Assembly: GCA_018105865.1 (NCBI GenBank)
Contig: CM030861.1
Span: forward strand, 6,758,884 to 6,822,883
Length of the DNA: 64,000 nucleotides
Direction: 5' to 3'
From: Metaphire vulgaris
Lineage: Eukaryota > Annelida > Clitellata > Crassiclitellata > Megascolecidae
Made by a program: the position numbers and the translations under genes. The notes beneath the pieces were generated by a model. The model was not told the DNA's origin, did no database searches, and saw nothing but the letters and a program-made list of their open reading frames with translations. Of this stretch, positions 1 to 11,349 are shown piece by piece; within the stretch, counting starts at the first letter, position 1, and each line of letters begins with the position of its first letter.

Positions 1-157
1 GCGCCTGTTTACTTCGCGGATTAATCCGCTACTCATTTGCCATCACCATCTGGCGAAAGAAGGCTGAGTCGACCTTAGGGCTCCCGCGGGATATGAACCC
101 GCGACCTACTGCTCCATTGTCCAACGCTGTTACCACTCTACTAACTTCCCGCCCCAA
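1..157 (-). repeat. tRNA-headed SINE, cut by window start
   Basis: Read on the minus strand, the head has a pol III A-box-like segment (GTAGAGTGGTAACAGCG) and a B box (GGGTTCATATCCCGC), then a shared body (AAGGTCGACTCAGCC, CGCCAGATGG). It ends near the palindrome GCGGATTAATCCGC. Related copies lie at 15315-15577, 20170-20428 and 23340-23610. The tail runs off the window. Confidence 0.75.
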
Positions 158-594
158 TGATGATCGGGTGACCTGGTTCAAATGACCTCTGCCTGGCTTC
201 AAGTACAGATGTATCTAGGTCAGTATATAAAACTTAATGGCTCAACTATATGGCGCTATAATGATAACTTACTTCTTCGCTAGCTTCAGGCGTTCCTGGG
301 ACCGGAAGTCTGAATGACCAAACTATGAATATTCATTACATGTAGGTTTATGGCTATACGCGTAAACTTCCATTAACCTCTTAACTGGGAATCCCGGATA
401 TATCCATCCATTTTACATTGAGTTATAGTTAAACACACGGTTAAGGGGTTAAGCCTCTAGGCTCGACCCCCTCCCCACTTTGTGAGGGGTTGCCACAGGT
501 AAGGGTGAAGGAATAGGCCTAGGGGTTTGGCCCCAACTTTTTCACCCAAGTTTACTCCAATGTGTATAGCGATATGCTCAGGGTCAGGCCCGTA
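158..594. other. unassigned intergenic sequence
   Basis: No conserved coding pattern, RNA gene or clear repeat end was recognised here. Confidence 0.5.
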
Positions 595-780
595 CGAAGT
601 TGGGGTGCAGCTGCACCCCCTGGAAGAATGTAGCTGCACCCCTGGAAAGAAGATGGTCTGCACCCACTGTAGCCTTAAAGTGTGCAGATGACCTTTTTTG
701 CTTGTCAAGCATTTAAAAGAGAAAACTTTGACCTGGAAAAAATCTACACCCCCTGACGAAAATTCGTTCCGACGCCACTG
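595..780. mobile_element. hAT-like MITE, CCGTACGAAG family
   Basis: Starts CAGGCCCGTACGAAG and ends CCGACGCCACTG. It contains repeated TGCAGCTGCACCCC blocks and one copy of the module GATGACCTTTTTTGCTTGTCA. A second copy at 49743-49964 has the same order of blocks. No matching 8-bp flanks are visible for this copy. Confidence 0.65.
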
Positions 781-830
781 CAGCATAGCAGTAATCTCGT
801 TAATTTTTTGGCAGACGATATTCCAGAATT

Positions 831-831
<1 letters not shown>

Positions 832-906
<75 letters not shown>
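832..906. repeat. (ATT)n microsatellite
   Basis: About 25 uninterrupted ATT units. Similar ATT/AAT tracts recur in the window, often at LINE or SINE 3' ends. The homopolymeric open frames across it are artefacts. Confidence 0.95.
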
Positions 907-908
<2 letters not shown>

Positions 909-1137
909 GAAAGTTTTAAAATTGGTCTCAGGAAAAATCAATAATCTTAAGAGCGAACGTTTTTATCCTCGAAGTTTCTCTGATTGCATTAGAATCTTCA
1001 ATTTTCTGGATTGATCGACGTGAATGAATGGTACAGAATTGATAGCGGATCGATAGACAAGATGTTGAGTATGGCATCCATCGACATTCGACAAATAGCA
1101 TATCGATTGCTAACACACGGTTATAGACAGTGGCGGT

Positions 1138-1423
1138 TCCACGTGGGGATGAGTGGGAATGCATTCCCCAACGGATATTTTTGCTTGTCAAATTATTTTA
1201 TTTTTGGGTAAAAGAGTCAAGTAAAATTACGGGAAAAACTGTGGTTGACGACCTTTCTTTTGCTTGTCAACATATTTTTCGGGAAAAAATTGCTTTTTTT
1301 GCTTGTCAGCCTCTTTCTTTTGCGGCAAATTTTTTATTGATTTTTCCCCCTCTCTTTTCATCCCCCACCAACTTCCTATGAATTCATTTCATCCCCCACC
1401 AAGAAATCCTGGAACCGCCACTG
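1138..1423. mobile_element. hAT-like MITE, GTGGCGGTTCC family
   Basis: TIRs are CAGTGGCGGTTCC and GGAACCGCCACTG. The flanking 8-mers gttataga and atcataga match at 6 of 8 positions. The interior carries two TTTGCTTGTCA modules and ends in CATCCCCCACCAAGAAATCC. Relatives are at 53799-54100 and 60276-60575. Confidence 0.85.
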
Positions 1424-1593
1424 ATCATAGACAAGAAGAGTCACCACAGTTAAATGGTATATATCCATAACTGAGCTACCTTCTTATTCCTACTCGGAAA
1501 TAAGACGATCGATAGATTAACCCACAGACAGAGAGTCGGAGCTATTCGAACTCTGTAGTCATCGCCTTGACTTCCACGTGCACATTGTGCATG

Positions 1594-1700
1594 CAGTGGC
1601 GGCTCCGGGATTTGGCAATTGAGGGGTGCCGTTCGGGTGGCAACTTCTAAGCATGGGGCCAACAATTTTTTCGTAAATCAGAACATCCAGGAAGAATATC
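1594..1700. mobile_element. hAT-like MITE fragment
   Basis: Begins CAGTGGCGGCTCCGGGATTT and continues with GGCAACTTCTAAGC. This is the reverse complement of the right half of the element at 48574-48748. The other end is missing. Confidence 0.55.
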
Positions 1701-1826
1701 ACCCTCGAAGAAAGTCACTGGGGCGGGGGCACAGAATAGTCTGCCGCCTCTGTCCATGTGCATCGAAATTTTGTAAACTCTTGCCTTATAGGCCTATTGT
1801 CTAACTCTGGCTTCTGGCCGCTGAGC

Positions 1827-2085
<259 letters not shown>

Positions 2086-2428
2086 CAATTGAACTGTACC
2101 TGTATTTTGTAACTGTTTCCCGATTTGAATTTCTATGCAGTGACCAACCGACAGACTCAGTATAAGCGGATGATTTTGATGATCGAGAACGAAAACCGAA
2201 GTAACGCAATCTTCTCTGTCTCGCATCCGAAACACATTATGCGGTTCGGTCCACTTCTCAGCGGCGCTCTCTAAATATAGCGCTCACCGCCTACGTATAT
2301 TTGCTGCGGACGGACAGGTAGGCCTAAAACACGCAGAGGCCTACAGTATAGTAGGCACAGATCTGTTACGTGTGAGAAATGATCGTAGTACACAAGCGAG
2401 CAGATTTCCGCTGTGTGCAACTCTAGGG

Positions 2429-2750
2429 CAGTGGCGCCCACAGAATTTTTTTCGGGAGGGGGTCAGAGGGCAACAATGGTCAGGTTAATATAGCTTTCAA
2501 GATATTCAATTCTATAGTTCGTATCTAAAGTTCACTTTGTGTATCAGTAGTAAAGAACTACAGACAACATCGAACTGATAAGGAAAACCAGAAACTGGAA
2601 ATTACACGTAGCAATACATTTGTGTATCAGTAGCGTTTTAGTGTTCAAATATTGGTTAAAAGCAAAACTAGAGGCCCTAGTTAGTTACAAAATAGATTTG
2701 CATTTCAAGGGGCGAATGCTCCCCTTGCCCCAAAGTGTTTGCGCCCATGG
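2429..2750. mobile_element. hAT-like MITE, GTGGCGCCCA family
   Basis: Starts CAGTGGCGCCCACAG and ends TTTGCGCCCATGG. The flanks ctctaggg and ctctatgg match at 7 of 8 positions, as expected for a hAT 8-bp duplication. No coding content. Confidence 0.75.
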
Positions 2751-3578
2751 CTCTATGGCGTCTATGCATACACTTGCTCTCGATTGATTATTGGGTTATT
2801 ATTATAAAGGCTCCTCATAAATCGTAGATTCGTTGCTCTTGTTATCATCTGTGACAAGTGTTTTTTTGAAAAATTTATTTGGAAATTTATTTTACTGTAC
2901 GCAATTTTGTGTAAGTGTTTTTATAAAATTCTATACGGCGTTCAGGCGATAAGGCGATAAGACCACGTTTGATCCACAGGCCTACATAATACAAATATAA
3001 TGTATCAACGTCAAATGAAGAGAAAGAGATAAAACGAGAGAGAAAGAGTTTTAAGCGTTAAATTTTTGAATTTTTGAACGTAATGCGAGAAAATGTCAAG
3101 TAGCTTTAAGATTTTCCGGTACGCCGTAACCGCCGGGTACGACGTAGGCCTACCAGTTTGTAGTGCCGTCATAAAAAGCACTGCATGATCATTTTACGCC
3201 TTTTTAGACTTACGCTTATGTGCATTCAAGAAGAGGTCGGGGTACACATATCGGCATCGTGCGTTCAAATGATGGAAGCAAGAGACCACTCGGTCGTCCT
3301 CATCAGGTCAATGGATGGAAAGAATGAATGAAGGAAGAGGCCACTGTTCTCATCAGGTCGATGGATGAAAGAAAAACTCACTGTGCTCATAATTATAGGT
3401 CAATAGCAATAGCACAACGCAGAAAAACCAACGGCGTCGTTACACACCCATTCAACTTAACCACGAAGACAAATTCAGTTTGTTTGGGCGTTTATCTCTC
3501 CCCCACACACACAGTCCACTCTGGGCGAGGTCTACAATTCCATATATATGAAGATTAGGCCATGTTTATTATAACGCT
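2751..3578. other. unassigned intergenic sequence
   Basis: Contains a short imperfect duplication around 3295-3370 (CATCAGGTC, ATGGATG). No gene pattern was recognised. Confidence 0.4.
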
Positions 3579-3598
3579 CACACACACACACACACACC
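3579..3598. repeat. (CA)n microsatellite
   Basis: About ten CA units. Confidence 0.9.
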
Positions 3599-3829
3599 TA
3601 TTTACAGCCAAATATGCACATGCAAATAACCTTGAGTTTTTAAAAATGGGTCTTTCATGTATGTCTTATGTCTACGGGTGCTATACTTAGAGATTGCTCG
3701 CGAAAGAGAGATATTTCAAGACCGCTGCGAAACTTAGGACTCGTCAAATGCTGTTTAGACGACCTCTGCCGAACCACAATTCACTGCAACAACGGGCGTT
3801 GTCGCGCGTGGGTGTGAGAGAAAGAGAGA

Positions 3830-3854
3830 GTGAGCGACAGACAGACAGATAGAC

Positions 3855-3895
<41 letters not shown>

Positions 3896-4010
3896 CACAG
3901 ACAGACACCGACAGACAGACATACAGACAGACAGACAGACAGATATACAGGCAGACAGACAGATAGACAGACAGACAGACAGACAGACACACAGACAGAC
4001 AGACAGATGT
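3830..4010. repeat. (CAGA)n microsatellite
   Basis: Some 40 units of ACAG/CAGA with scattered CAGATA and CACA variants. It generates spurious open frames in several frames of both strands. Confidence 0.95.
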
Positions 4011-4276
4011 GCTATAATGATATCTGGTCTGTCATATGTGGGAGGACAAACGCAATCAAAAACATCTGCCATCATGTCAAAATGCATTTACTAAGCAGGA
4101 CCGAATCAAGAGGTCAAGAGGTCAAGAGCTTCGATGCAGACAAGGGGTGTTCAGGGCTCGCCCCAAAAGCTATCCACCCATGCAAACGCGGCCCCTAAGT
4201 CTGTCTCGATTACCATAATTATTTGATTCAGAGAACCGAATGATAGCGACACATGCTTTCTCACAAATCCGCCGAT

Positions 4277-4535
4277 CAGTGGCGTAGCCAAGATTTCCGG
4301 AAAGAGGCGGGGGTTTGGTTTTGATCATGACCAACTTCGAAAAATCTTGACAAGCAAAATAAAAGAAAAAAGGTCGTCACTTTACATCTTTACATTCTAT
4401 AGCGCTACAGATTATTTTGGGTCGGCAGCCAAGGGGGGGCTTACTCCCAAAACTGCGTCCGAAAATAAATATGTATTGAAACATTAAAGCCAAGAGGGTT
4501 TTAACCCCAACCCCTCCCCCTTGGCTACGCCATTG
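4277..4535. mobile_element. hAT-like MITE, GTGGCGTAGCC family
   Basis: TIRs are CAGTGGCGTAGCCAAG and CTTGGCTACGCCATTG. The element sits between perfect 8-bp duplications ccgccgat (4269-4276 and 4536-4543). It contains one module in reverse orientation (GACAAGCAAAAT...GGTCGTCA). Confidence 0.9.
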
Positions 4536-4984
4536 CCGCCGATATTAGAAGTGCTTCATCGTTGAATTCAATTTAAAAGTGTGGGTCCTATCATCAGTCA
4601 CAACTGTTTCCATCTGTAGGCCTACATACTGTACATACAAGGACCTGCAGTTAACACAGCTGTAGGTTCTTTTTCTGTTCAGCCATTCAGTGATACATAC
4701 TGCGTTTCGAACAGTTCACCTCAGGACAATAAACTACTCCATAAAATATTTCAAGAAGAAACTGAATTCTTTTCTCTCCAGACCATCATATTACTGACAT
4801 CATAATTGATTTATTGCCAAATATTTGAAGACTTAGGGGTCGTCCATAAAAGATATATCGTGTTTAAAGTCTAGGAAAGGTTGTTCCATATTAATACAAC
4901 ACAATGTGATCGCTGAAACAGTTTTGACAAGACAACGGTTTTTTGTCGTCACGCAAAAACCGGAAATTGTCGATGTGCCCCCCC
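4536..4984. other. unassigned; Harbinger-like terminus fragment
   Basis: At about 4837 the text GGGGTCGTCCATAAAAG resembles the end of the TTA-flanked element at 7091-7507. The rest is unassigned. Confidence 0.35.
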
Positions 4985-5258
4985 CAGTGGCGTAACTAGG
5001 GGGCGTGGCGGGGGCACTTTGTTGACAGCCCCCTGGGCCCCGGGCGGGGGGGCCCGAAGAGGGTCTAAGCTAGGGTTAGGTTAGGGTTAACCCTAACTTA
5101 AAGTTAACCCTAACGCTAGAAATGATGTGGTGAGGATTTTTTTGCTTGTCAGGTTAAAAAGGTGAGATGATAACGTTTTTTTTGCTCGTCATCTCAAAAC
5201 TCTGGGGCCCCCATCTAAAAGTTCTCCCCGGGCCCCCAAAAGTCACGCTACGCCACTG
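4985..5258. mobile_element. hAT-like MITE with TTAGGG block
   Basis: TIRs are CAGTGGCGTAAC and CACGCTACGCCACTG. The interior has a G-rich lead, a TTAGGG/CCCTAA block at about 5076-5114, two TTTGCTYGTCA modules and a CCCGGGCCCCCAAAAGTCA end. A longer homologous copy is at 45930-46265. The C-rich flanks do not allow a convincing duplication to be called. Confidence 0.8.
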
Positions 5259-5471
5259 CCCCCCACTCCGAAATACTAGCCACGCCAAAGACAACCTCTC
5301 AAACATATTTCCAATAACAACAATAATAATAGCACATTTTTATTTCATCGTTGTAATTGTTTTCCGACGTCTGTACAGAGACCTTTGTTTGATGGATTTT
5401 TGGAATCCTTGCAACGCTAAGTTTGTTTCATATCTACAGCACTTCTTCTCGTGGATAATTACTGCCACCCC

Positions 5472-5724
5472 CAGAGCCGTAGTGAGGGTATCCGGCGCCC
5501 GGGAGCAAAGTGGCGCCCTTAACACTGCTGACAAGCAAAAAAAGGGTCGTCATCACATAGTTCTCGGCGCCCCTCTTCGTATAGTGCTGAGTCTGCTGAT
5601 GAGCAAAAAAGGTCGCACATGTTTCTTCTTCTTTATTGCGCATTCCACTTACCCGAATACCCAATTTTGGCGCCCCTCCCTCGGCGCCCGGGGCATATGC
5701 CCCCTGCCCCTCGCTACGGCTCTG
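5472..5724. mobile_element. hAT-like MITE, GAGCCGTAG family
   Basis: TIRs are CAGAGCCGTAGTGAGG and CCTCGCTACGGCTCTG. Perfect 8-bp duplications gccacccc flank it (5464-5471 and 5725-5732). Two reverse modules (GACAAGCAAAAA...GGTCGTCA and GAGCAAAAAAGGTCG) lie between CGGCGCCC blocks. A related copy is 62661-63324. Confidence 0.92.
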
Positions 5725-7090
5725 GCCACCCCCATCTATCTCGACATTTCCTCTGAAAATTAAATAGGCCTAATGCTAAACAGGCTATTTCCCAGGAATT
5801 TGCGTTTGGGTGGTGTCCCATAATTGCAGGGGGTGTCAATGTCCAGTGTTTCATCTAGACTCCTTGGGCCCAGGGGAAGAGAATTGGGCGAAGGAGGTGG
5901 CGGGGTTCGATGCTTGGGTTCCGGAAGAAGGAAAATACAAGTCAAAAATATGATCTCCGTTGTCATCTCTTCCGTTTTCATGCGGTCCATTCTAGATTTT
6001 GCGGAATCAGTTATAGTGGCTTAAGTTTCAATTTCCAGAGGTGAATTTCCCCCTTTATAATTTTAAATGAATACTTTTAACAGCCGTCTCTTTTGGTGAT
6101 AAACAACACCACCCCTGGGTAGGGGTGTGGGTGCATGGGCATGGGTGTGTCTGTCACAAGTCACAAACCGGGATTGTAACCCCCATAACCCTCCGCTGGG
6201 ATATAGGAAATCACTGGTGCTAAACAGTATGCAGTAGAACTCGGCATTCAAAGCTATTAAAAACGGGTATTTTATGTTATTGATTTTATTCCTCTTGTAT
6301 AAGTCGTTAACCAATCATCAAAGATAACCAGCCTATAGAAATTTAACTAATTTTAGATTTTCTTGTTTTAACCCATTGAATGCCAAAAATGTACGGTTAT
6401 TTGGCCACAAAATGTATATACACTGTAAATGACAATAAACACATGTCTTCTTATTATTATACTCATATTTTTAGCAAGCAATGCCAGCTATGTAGGCTAC
6501 TAATGATACATTAGGCCTATATGCTGCCAAATGTTACGAATACATGCATAGTCATGCCAATCACTCCCACTTAACATTGGGTGCTGTCGAATAACATAAC
6601 GTATGAATGGGATGTTTGCCAGGCCTACTGTATATGCCTAGGCTCTTTTAAAGCATTTACATCATGGATTTACTTTACCTTCATTGTACTTGGCCTTGAA
6701 AATATTTCTTCAAGTGTCAGAAAAACTTGAGAAAAATCAAGGGGTGACTGTTTATTGAACTTTGTCACTTCAAATAGGCACCTAGGAAGAAGATTCAGTG
6801 CCCCCCACGGGCTTGATAATACAAGGGATAATGAATATAGGCCCATGCATAAGTTTGCCAAATAGACCTACGTAGGTTATATATTTGAATAAATGTTTTT
6901 ATCTGTTCTTTATGTCTCTGTAGTTAATACTGTACTTCTGGCTGCTTTGTGTTGCTTTCAATTTGCTTCGCGTTTATTTTGTTTGCTTTTGTCTATTTGC
7001 TTTCTTTGTCTACAGCTGATCAAATCATAGATCAATAGGTCTTTAAGAACTATTGATCTATGATGATCTATATAGCATTATAGCCTATTA
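5725..7090. other. unassigned intergenic sequence
   Basis: Moderately AT-rich. No gene, RNA or full repeat was recognised. Around 6105-6155 there is a small G/T-rich tract. Confidence 0.4.
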
Positions 7091-7507
7091 GGGGCTGTCC
7101 ATTAATTACGTCAACAGGGTAGATTTTAGGGGGTTTGAATAAGTTTGACAGTTGTTGACAGGGAGGTCAAGAGAAGTTGACGTCAACAATTTCACTTTTT
7201 ACAAATAATCAAAAAATAGGAAATTTCATAGAATACTAGGCTACTTATTACAATGGAAAAGAGCATGGAAAAAAGGTCATCATCACCACCACATTTTGAC
7301 ACTCGATGAGTAAAAAAGGGAAAATGGTAAAAATGGTCATAACCGCAAAAAATAATAGCCGTGTTATTGGGACCTGTCATTGACCTTGAGGGGTGGGGTC
7401 AAAAGTTTTTAACATAATTATAGGGGGTAACTGAAAGTGGACGGTTGTTGACAAGGGGGAGGTCAAAAATTGCCCAAAAATTGTTGGCATAATTAATGGA
7501 CAGCCCC
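7091..7507. mobile_element. PIF/Harbinger-like MITE
   Basis: TIRs GGGGCTGTCCATTAATTACG and ATTAATGGACAGCCCC lie directly between TTA trinucleotides (7088-7090 and 7508-7510). This is the TWA duplication typical of PIF/Harbinger elements. The interior contains GGTCATCATCACCACCACA and CACTCGATGAG, which reappear in the interrupted copy at 41999-42780. Confidence 0.8.
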
Positions 7508-7856
7508 TTAAGATTTTGTGAACCTGAACATAGTATTCGATCTGTGTGGTCTTACGCCAAAAACATAACAGTCATTACTGAGCAATTACGAAGGGCAGAT
7601 CACCAAAACGCTCCGCCGATAATTTCACTTTCTCAGGTCCACAAATAATAGCCGTCGATGGGACTGGTCGCAAACACCCGTACAATAATGACAACTGATT
7701 GGCAATCATTTCGAAACGCTTAGCGAAAATTGTCTTGTCATCTCACTGAATTCACAGGTGAATCATGCGGACGAATCGTTGATTTTAATCGTCTTATTCT
7801 GCTTTCTGTTGTCTGGGATTTTCATCACCCCACCGTTTTGTGACAAAAACCCTAAC

Positions 7857-8261
7857 CAGTGGCTAAATTACTTTTTCAGAGGTGCCGGATCTCCTTATTT
7901 TTTTTACCGGTCACAAAATTTCTGTAAAACTGTTTTTATTCATTTTTATTGTGACAGTACTAGAGCCGCGGAAATTAACGATTAAATAATCGATTAATTG
8001 TTAACATTTTTAAATGATTAAAATTCGTGTGATCGATTATATTGATTAATCGAAAAGAAAATGTCATCATCATCATATAGCTGTAGCCTGTAGCTGTAGC
8101 TGTATTGCTGTATTTGGTAATTTCTGTTGCCTATCAGCTGACAGCAAAAAACGTACCGGATCTTCAAAAGTACGCTCCGGACCATATGCCAGACGTTCCG
8201 GATCTCTTGCCAGACGTCCTGGATCGGAGATCCGGCAAGATCCGGCTTAATTTAACCCCTG
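7857..8261. mobile_element. hAT-like MITE with GATCCGG motifs
   Basis: Starts CAGTGGCTAAATTAC and ends AATTTAACCCCTG. The flanks accctaac and cccataac match at 6 of 8. The interior has several GATCCGG/TCCGGA motifs and, at about 7964-8060, an AT-rich stretch resembling the end of the element at 16583-16979. A shorter intact copy is at 53178-53452. Confidence 0.75.
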
Positions 8262-8285
8262 CCCATAACCCTATACGGGCCTGTT

Positions 8286-8383
8286 CCTAGGCGCTTAATC
8301 TTAGTATGAAGTAGCTACAGCCAAAGGCGGGGGTCATTCATGCAAGGTCATTTAATCCAAAGGGTCATAGTGGGTAAGATTAC
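8286..8383 (-). repeat. L2/CR1-like LINE 3'-end fragment
   Basis: Shares AGGCGCTTAATC, GTAGCTACAGCCAAAGG and GGTCATTTAATCCAAAGG with the fragments near 36200, 12200 and 63050. Confidence 0.65.
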
Positions 8384-8405
8384 ACAGCAAGACCATAATG
8401 TGAAT

Positions 8406-9607
8406 CAGGGCCGCCGATAGGGGGACCATAGGGGCAACTGCACAGGGGCCCGGCGGTCTGGGGGGGGGCGATGATGAATATGTATAATTAATAATAATTA
8501 CACTAAAGTAGAGGGGCCCGGCGAGCAAAAGGGGGGCCCGACGTGAAAAGGGTGACTAAAAAAGGTATGCAGCTAATTTTAAGATGTAAAAGAGGTTGAC
8601 AAACAAAACAAGGTCGTCAAGAAATATTATTCTGCACAGGGGCCCGGAATTTCTCTCGGCGTATTCTCTCTCTGGCTTTTTCCTCCCGCTGTTCAATTGT
8701 GTCTGTAGAGCCATTGTAAAGGAGCGTGTAGAGGAGAGATGGGAGGAATACAGCACTGATTCTGAGATTCATACAGGGAAGATGAAAAAGTTATATCATT
8801 GTAAAAAACGAGACTGAAGGACCGGAGATATTTCCAGTAGAAGTGGGAATGAAAAGGAAAAAAGGCTGAAGGACCAGTCAGCGAAATGATTTTAGCAGCA
8901 GGAGAAGGCATCAAAAGAACAACAGAAATGCTAAGCAAAATATAGATGACACGGGAACAATGACGGAGGATCTGGGTAGACAGATAATCAATCCAATACC
9001 TAAGTCACACAACACAACAGATTGTGAGGCTTTAATTCCGACCCATCAGCTTTAATATTTGGATGAGAGTAGACTGCCCCCACTGCTTTTTAAAAAGAAA
9101 ATTCGATCCGACTGTCAAAGTCTGATCAGCGAATCAAGTGCACAATGGTTAATAATAATAATAATAATAATTATTATTATTATTATTATTATTATAGCGA
9201 GTTTAGAGTGGCTCAATAGGGTCTGCCCTGTGTCGATATGTTTCACCCTTCTATTCATTCACAGCAGACCCGCAGAGAGAAATTCCGGGCCCCTGTGCAG
9301 AATGGGCGGCGGACCCCTGACAAGTCTTAAAAATTGCTGAAGAGCTGTTTTATCTTTTTTCTTTGCTCGTCATTGCTTTCACCGAACCGATGTTAAGTTG
9401 CAACTCTCTTTTCACGCTGTTCCCTTTGATGCCCTCAGGTCCCGAGTCCCCTTTTCCTCGCCGGGCCCCCATGATGCAATGATGCACACTGCACAGCATA
9501 ATTATTGGTATTATTGTTAATTGTACGTACAGTATTCATCATCGGTCCGGGTCCCCTCCAGACCGCCGGGCCCTTGTGTCTTTCCTCCTGCCCCTCTCGG
9601 CGGCCCT
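8406..9607. mobile_element. composite TIR-element region (CAGGGCCGCCG)
   Basis: Starts CAGGGCCGCCGATAGG and ends TCTCGGCGGCCCTG, so the outer ends form an inverted pair. An inner inverted pair (GGGGCCCGGAATTTCTCTC at 8640-8658 and its reverse at about 9274-9292) suggests rearranged or nested copies. It holds reverse modules and an (AAT/ATT)n tract. The outer 8-mers do not match, so the outer limits are provisional. Confidence 0.5.
9149..9195. repeat. (AAT)n/(ATT)n microsatellite with flanking repeat
   Basis: AAT units switch to ATT units. The following text GTGGCTCAATAGGGTCTGCCC also occurs after similar tracts at 50772, 59595 and 60151, so it belongs to a dispersed element with a microsatellite end. 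Confidence 0.8.
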
Positions 9608-10433
9608 GGTTTCGCTGATACTGTCAGCTACTCACAGGCACTATTTAGAAAGCTCAAGATTTCCCACGTCCTATACGGAGACAAAAGTCCATTTACGGTC
9701 GGAAATCGGAAAACAAGATAATATAAAAATACTCCGTCAACTCGACCACAAAACCGAACGATGACGTGATGGTAATAATATATGAGCTCAAACATCATTT
9801 TGTGACGAAATTATTATAATAGCTAAGATAGATAAGCCTGAGGTCCCATAATATATAGTATAAAAGTAGTTTCTCCAGTAGTCGTTAGGTGGCGCTGATG
9901 GTAAAGTTGATAGTTAATAGAATGAAAAATTAATAATAATAAAAATTTTAAAAAATAATAATAAGAAGAAGAGAGGTCCCTTAGTAATAATACCTGTCTG
10001 CGAAGTAAGTAAAAAGTCTAGGATGTTAGGCGTAGGATATTCAGTAGGTGGCGCTAGGCGCCATTTAGTTAGAGACCGATAGTTAGTTTCACCCTGATCC
10101 CGGATTTTAGGGGGTTTTCACACCCCAGATGTAATTATTCTCCGTTTTCTCGAAGGTTTGCAGAACTGGAATTTTTTAATTTTAATAATTTGCTACCCAT
10201 CCTGTTTGCCAACAAACCACAGAAATTCACATTTATAGCCCTACTGTTCATGAGCTATGACATTTTTCCTGTTGGGTGTGAAACACCCCAGAATTTTATG
10301 CTCCGATTCATAGTTATGACTTCCTAACCTCAGTAACCTGACATCAGTTGAGCATAACTTATTTACTACCGCTAATATTTTATCGCTCCAGAATTATTTG
10401 GCATATACAGTATCTGTAGTAGAAAAACAAACA
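9608..10433. other. unassigned, AT-rich
   Basis: Contains two GTAGGTGGCGCT-type motifs (about 9889 and 10052) and a GGTTTTCACACCCC / GGTGTGAAACACCCC inverted pair at about 10111 and 10274. This could be part of the flanking piggyBac relic. Confidence 0.35.
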
Positions 10434-11240
10434 TGACTGCCAAACTAAGTGGATATTCGTTGCAAGAAGTGGTAAACTATTTCAATGAGAATGACGGCGT
10501 AATTGAGGCAGATGGTGGTAAACTGGTAATGACGTCAACAGTAGTGATTCTGAGTGTATACCTGAAGAGGAACTTGATCAAAAATCAGTGATCAGGAAAG
10601 TGAAGAATTCGGCAATCGCAGCAGCGTGAAACCGCTGTTCTTGGTTTACTGCTACTCGCCAGTGTATATCATGGTAACCGTGAGCCTTTGGAAGAGTTGA
10701 CTGAGGTCACCAAAAAGTGGTCACCCAATATTTGCTGCTACAATGGCATTTAGACGGTCTAAAAGTACAGTATATTGAGATTCCCGAGATCTGATAATAA
10801 GGTCACAATAGACCTGAAAGAGGGACCGCTGATAAATTTGCTGCAATCCGCAATGTTTGGAAATTATTTGTCAGTCAGCTGCGTAAGTTTTAGATTCTTT
10901 GTGCTGATATTCCTGGATTGACATATGTCCGAACTGCCAGAAAAACAATCCCAAAGCACAATGCGGTATGCACGACAGCCTAGCAAAATGGTCGTCGATT
11001 TGTGGACTTTCTGATCAACTGACATTGGTCTCCTACTGCATTTCCTTGGATACACAATTCCTGCACAGGCACTCAATGGCGATGCAGCTTGTGCGACTCG
11101 GGATATAACTTACCGGTATAAGTCATCTCGACCCAAGGGTGATGGACAAAAAAGTTCGAAAGCGCTGTGGCAGTTGTTGCGGCTTTGTTTGTTCAGAACA
11201 TTCAACTGTTTCTGTACTTCAGTACGTGAAGACTGCCACT
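10434..11240 (+). pseudogene. piggyBac-like transposase relic
   Basis: No intact frame remains, but fragments in shifting plus-strand frames read like a PGBD-type transposase. An acidic N-terminal patch (SDSECIPEEELD) comes first. Around 10770 there is a piece like LRFPRSDNKVT, followed near 10820-10882 by TADKFAAIRNVWKLFVSQLR. In piggyBac proteins that region reads as a DNK motif followed by DKL-AIR-VW-F. Several stops and frameshifts separate the pieces. Minus-strand open frames here are shadows. I cannot place its TTAA-flanked ends. The family call rests on the motif order only. Confidence 0.6.
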
Positions 11241-11349
11241 AAATTACTCAGACACATACAACTTGATAGAACAGTTGAAATTCTATTGTGTTTATGACAA
11301 TTTGCAAATATATTGAGAGTATATTTGTACTTTTGTGTTAATTTTAGTT

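Noticed and set aside
3830..4010. CRISPR-like array
   Set aside because: Tetranucleotide microsatellite without spacers, in a eukaryotic genome.
5071..5115. Chromosome end or fusion point
   Set aside because: Only a few TTAGGG/CCCTAA units, at a fixed place inside a MITE with a second copy at 46020.
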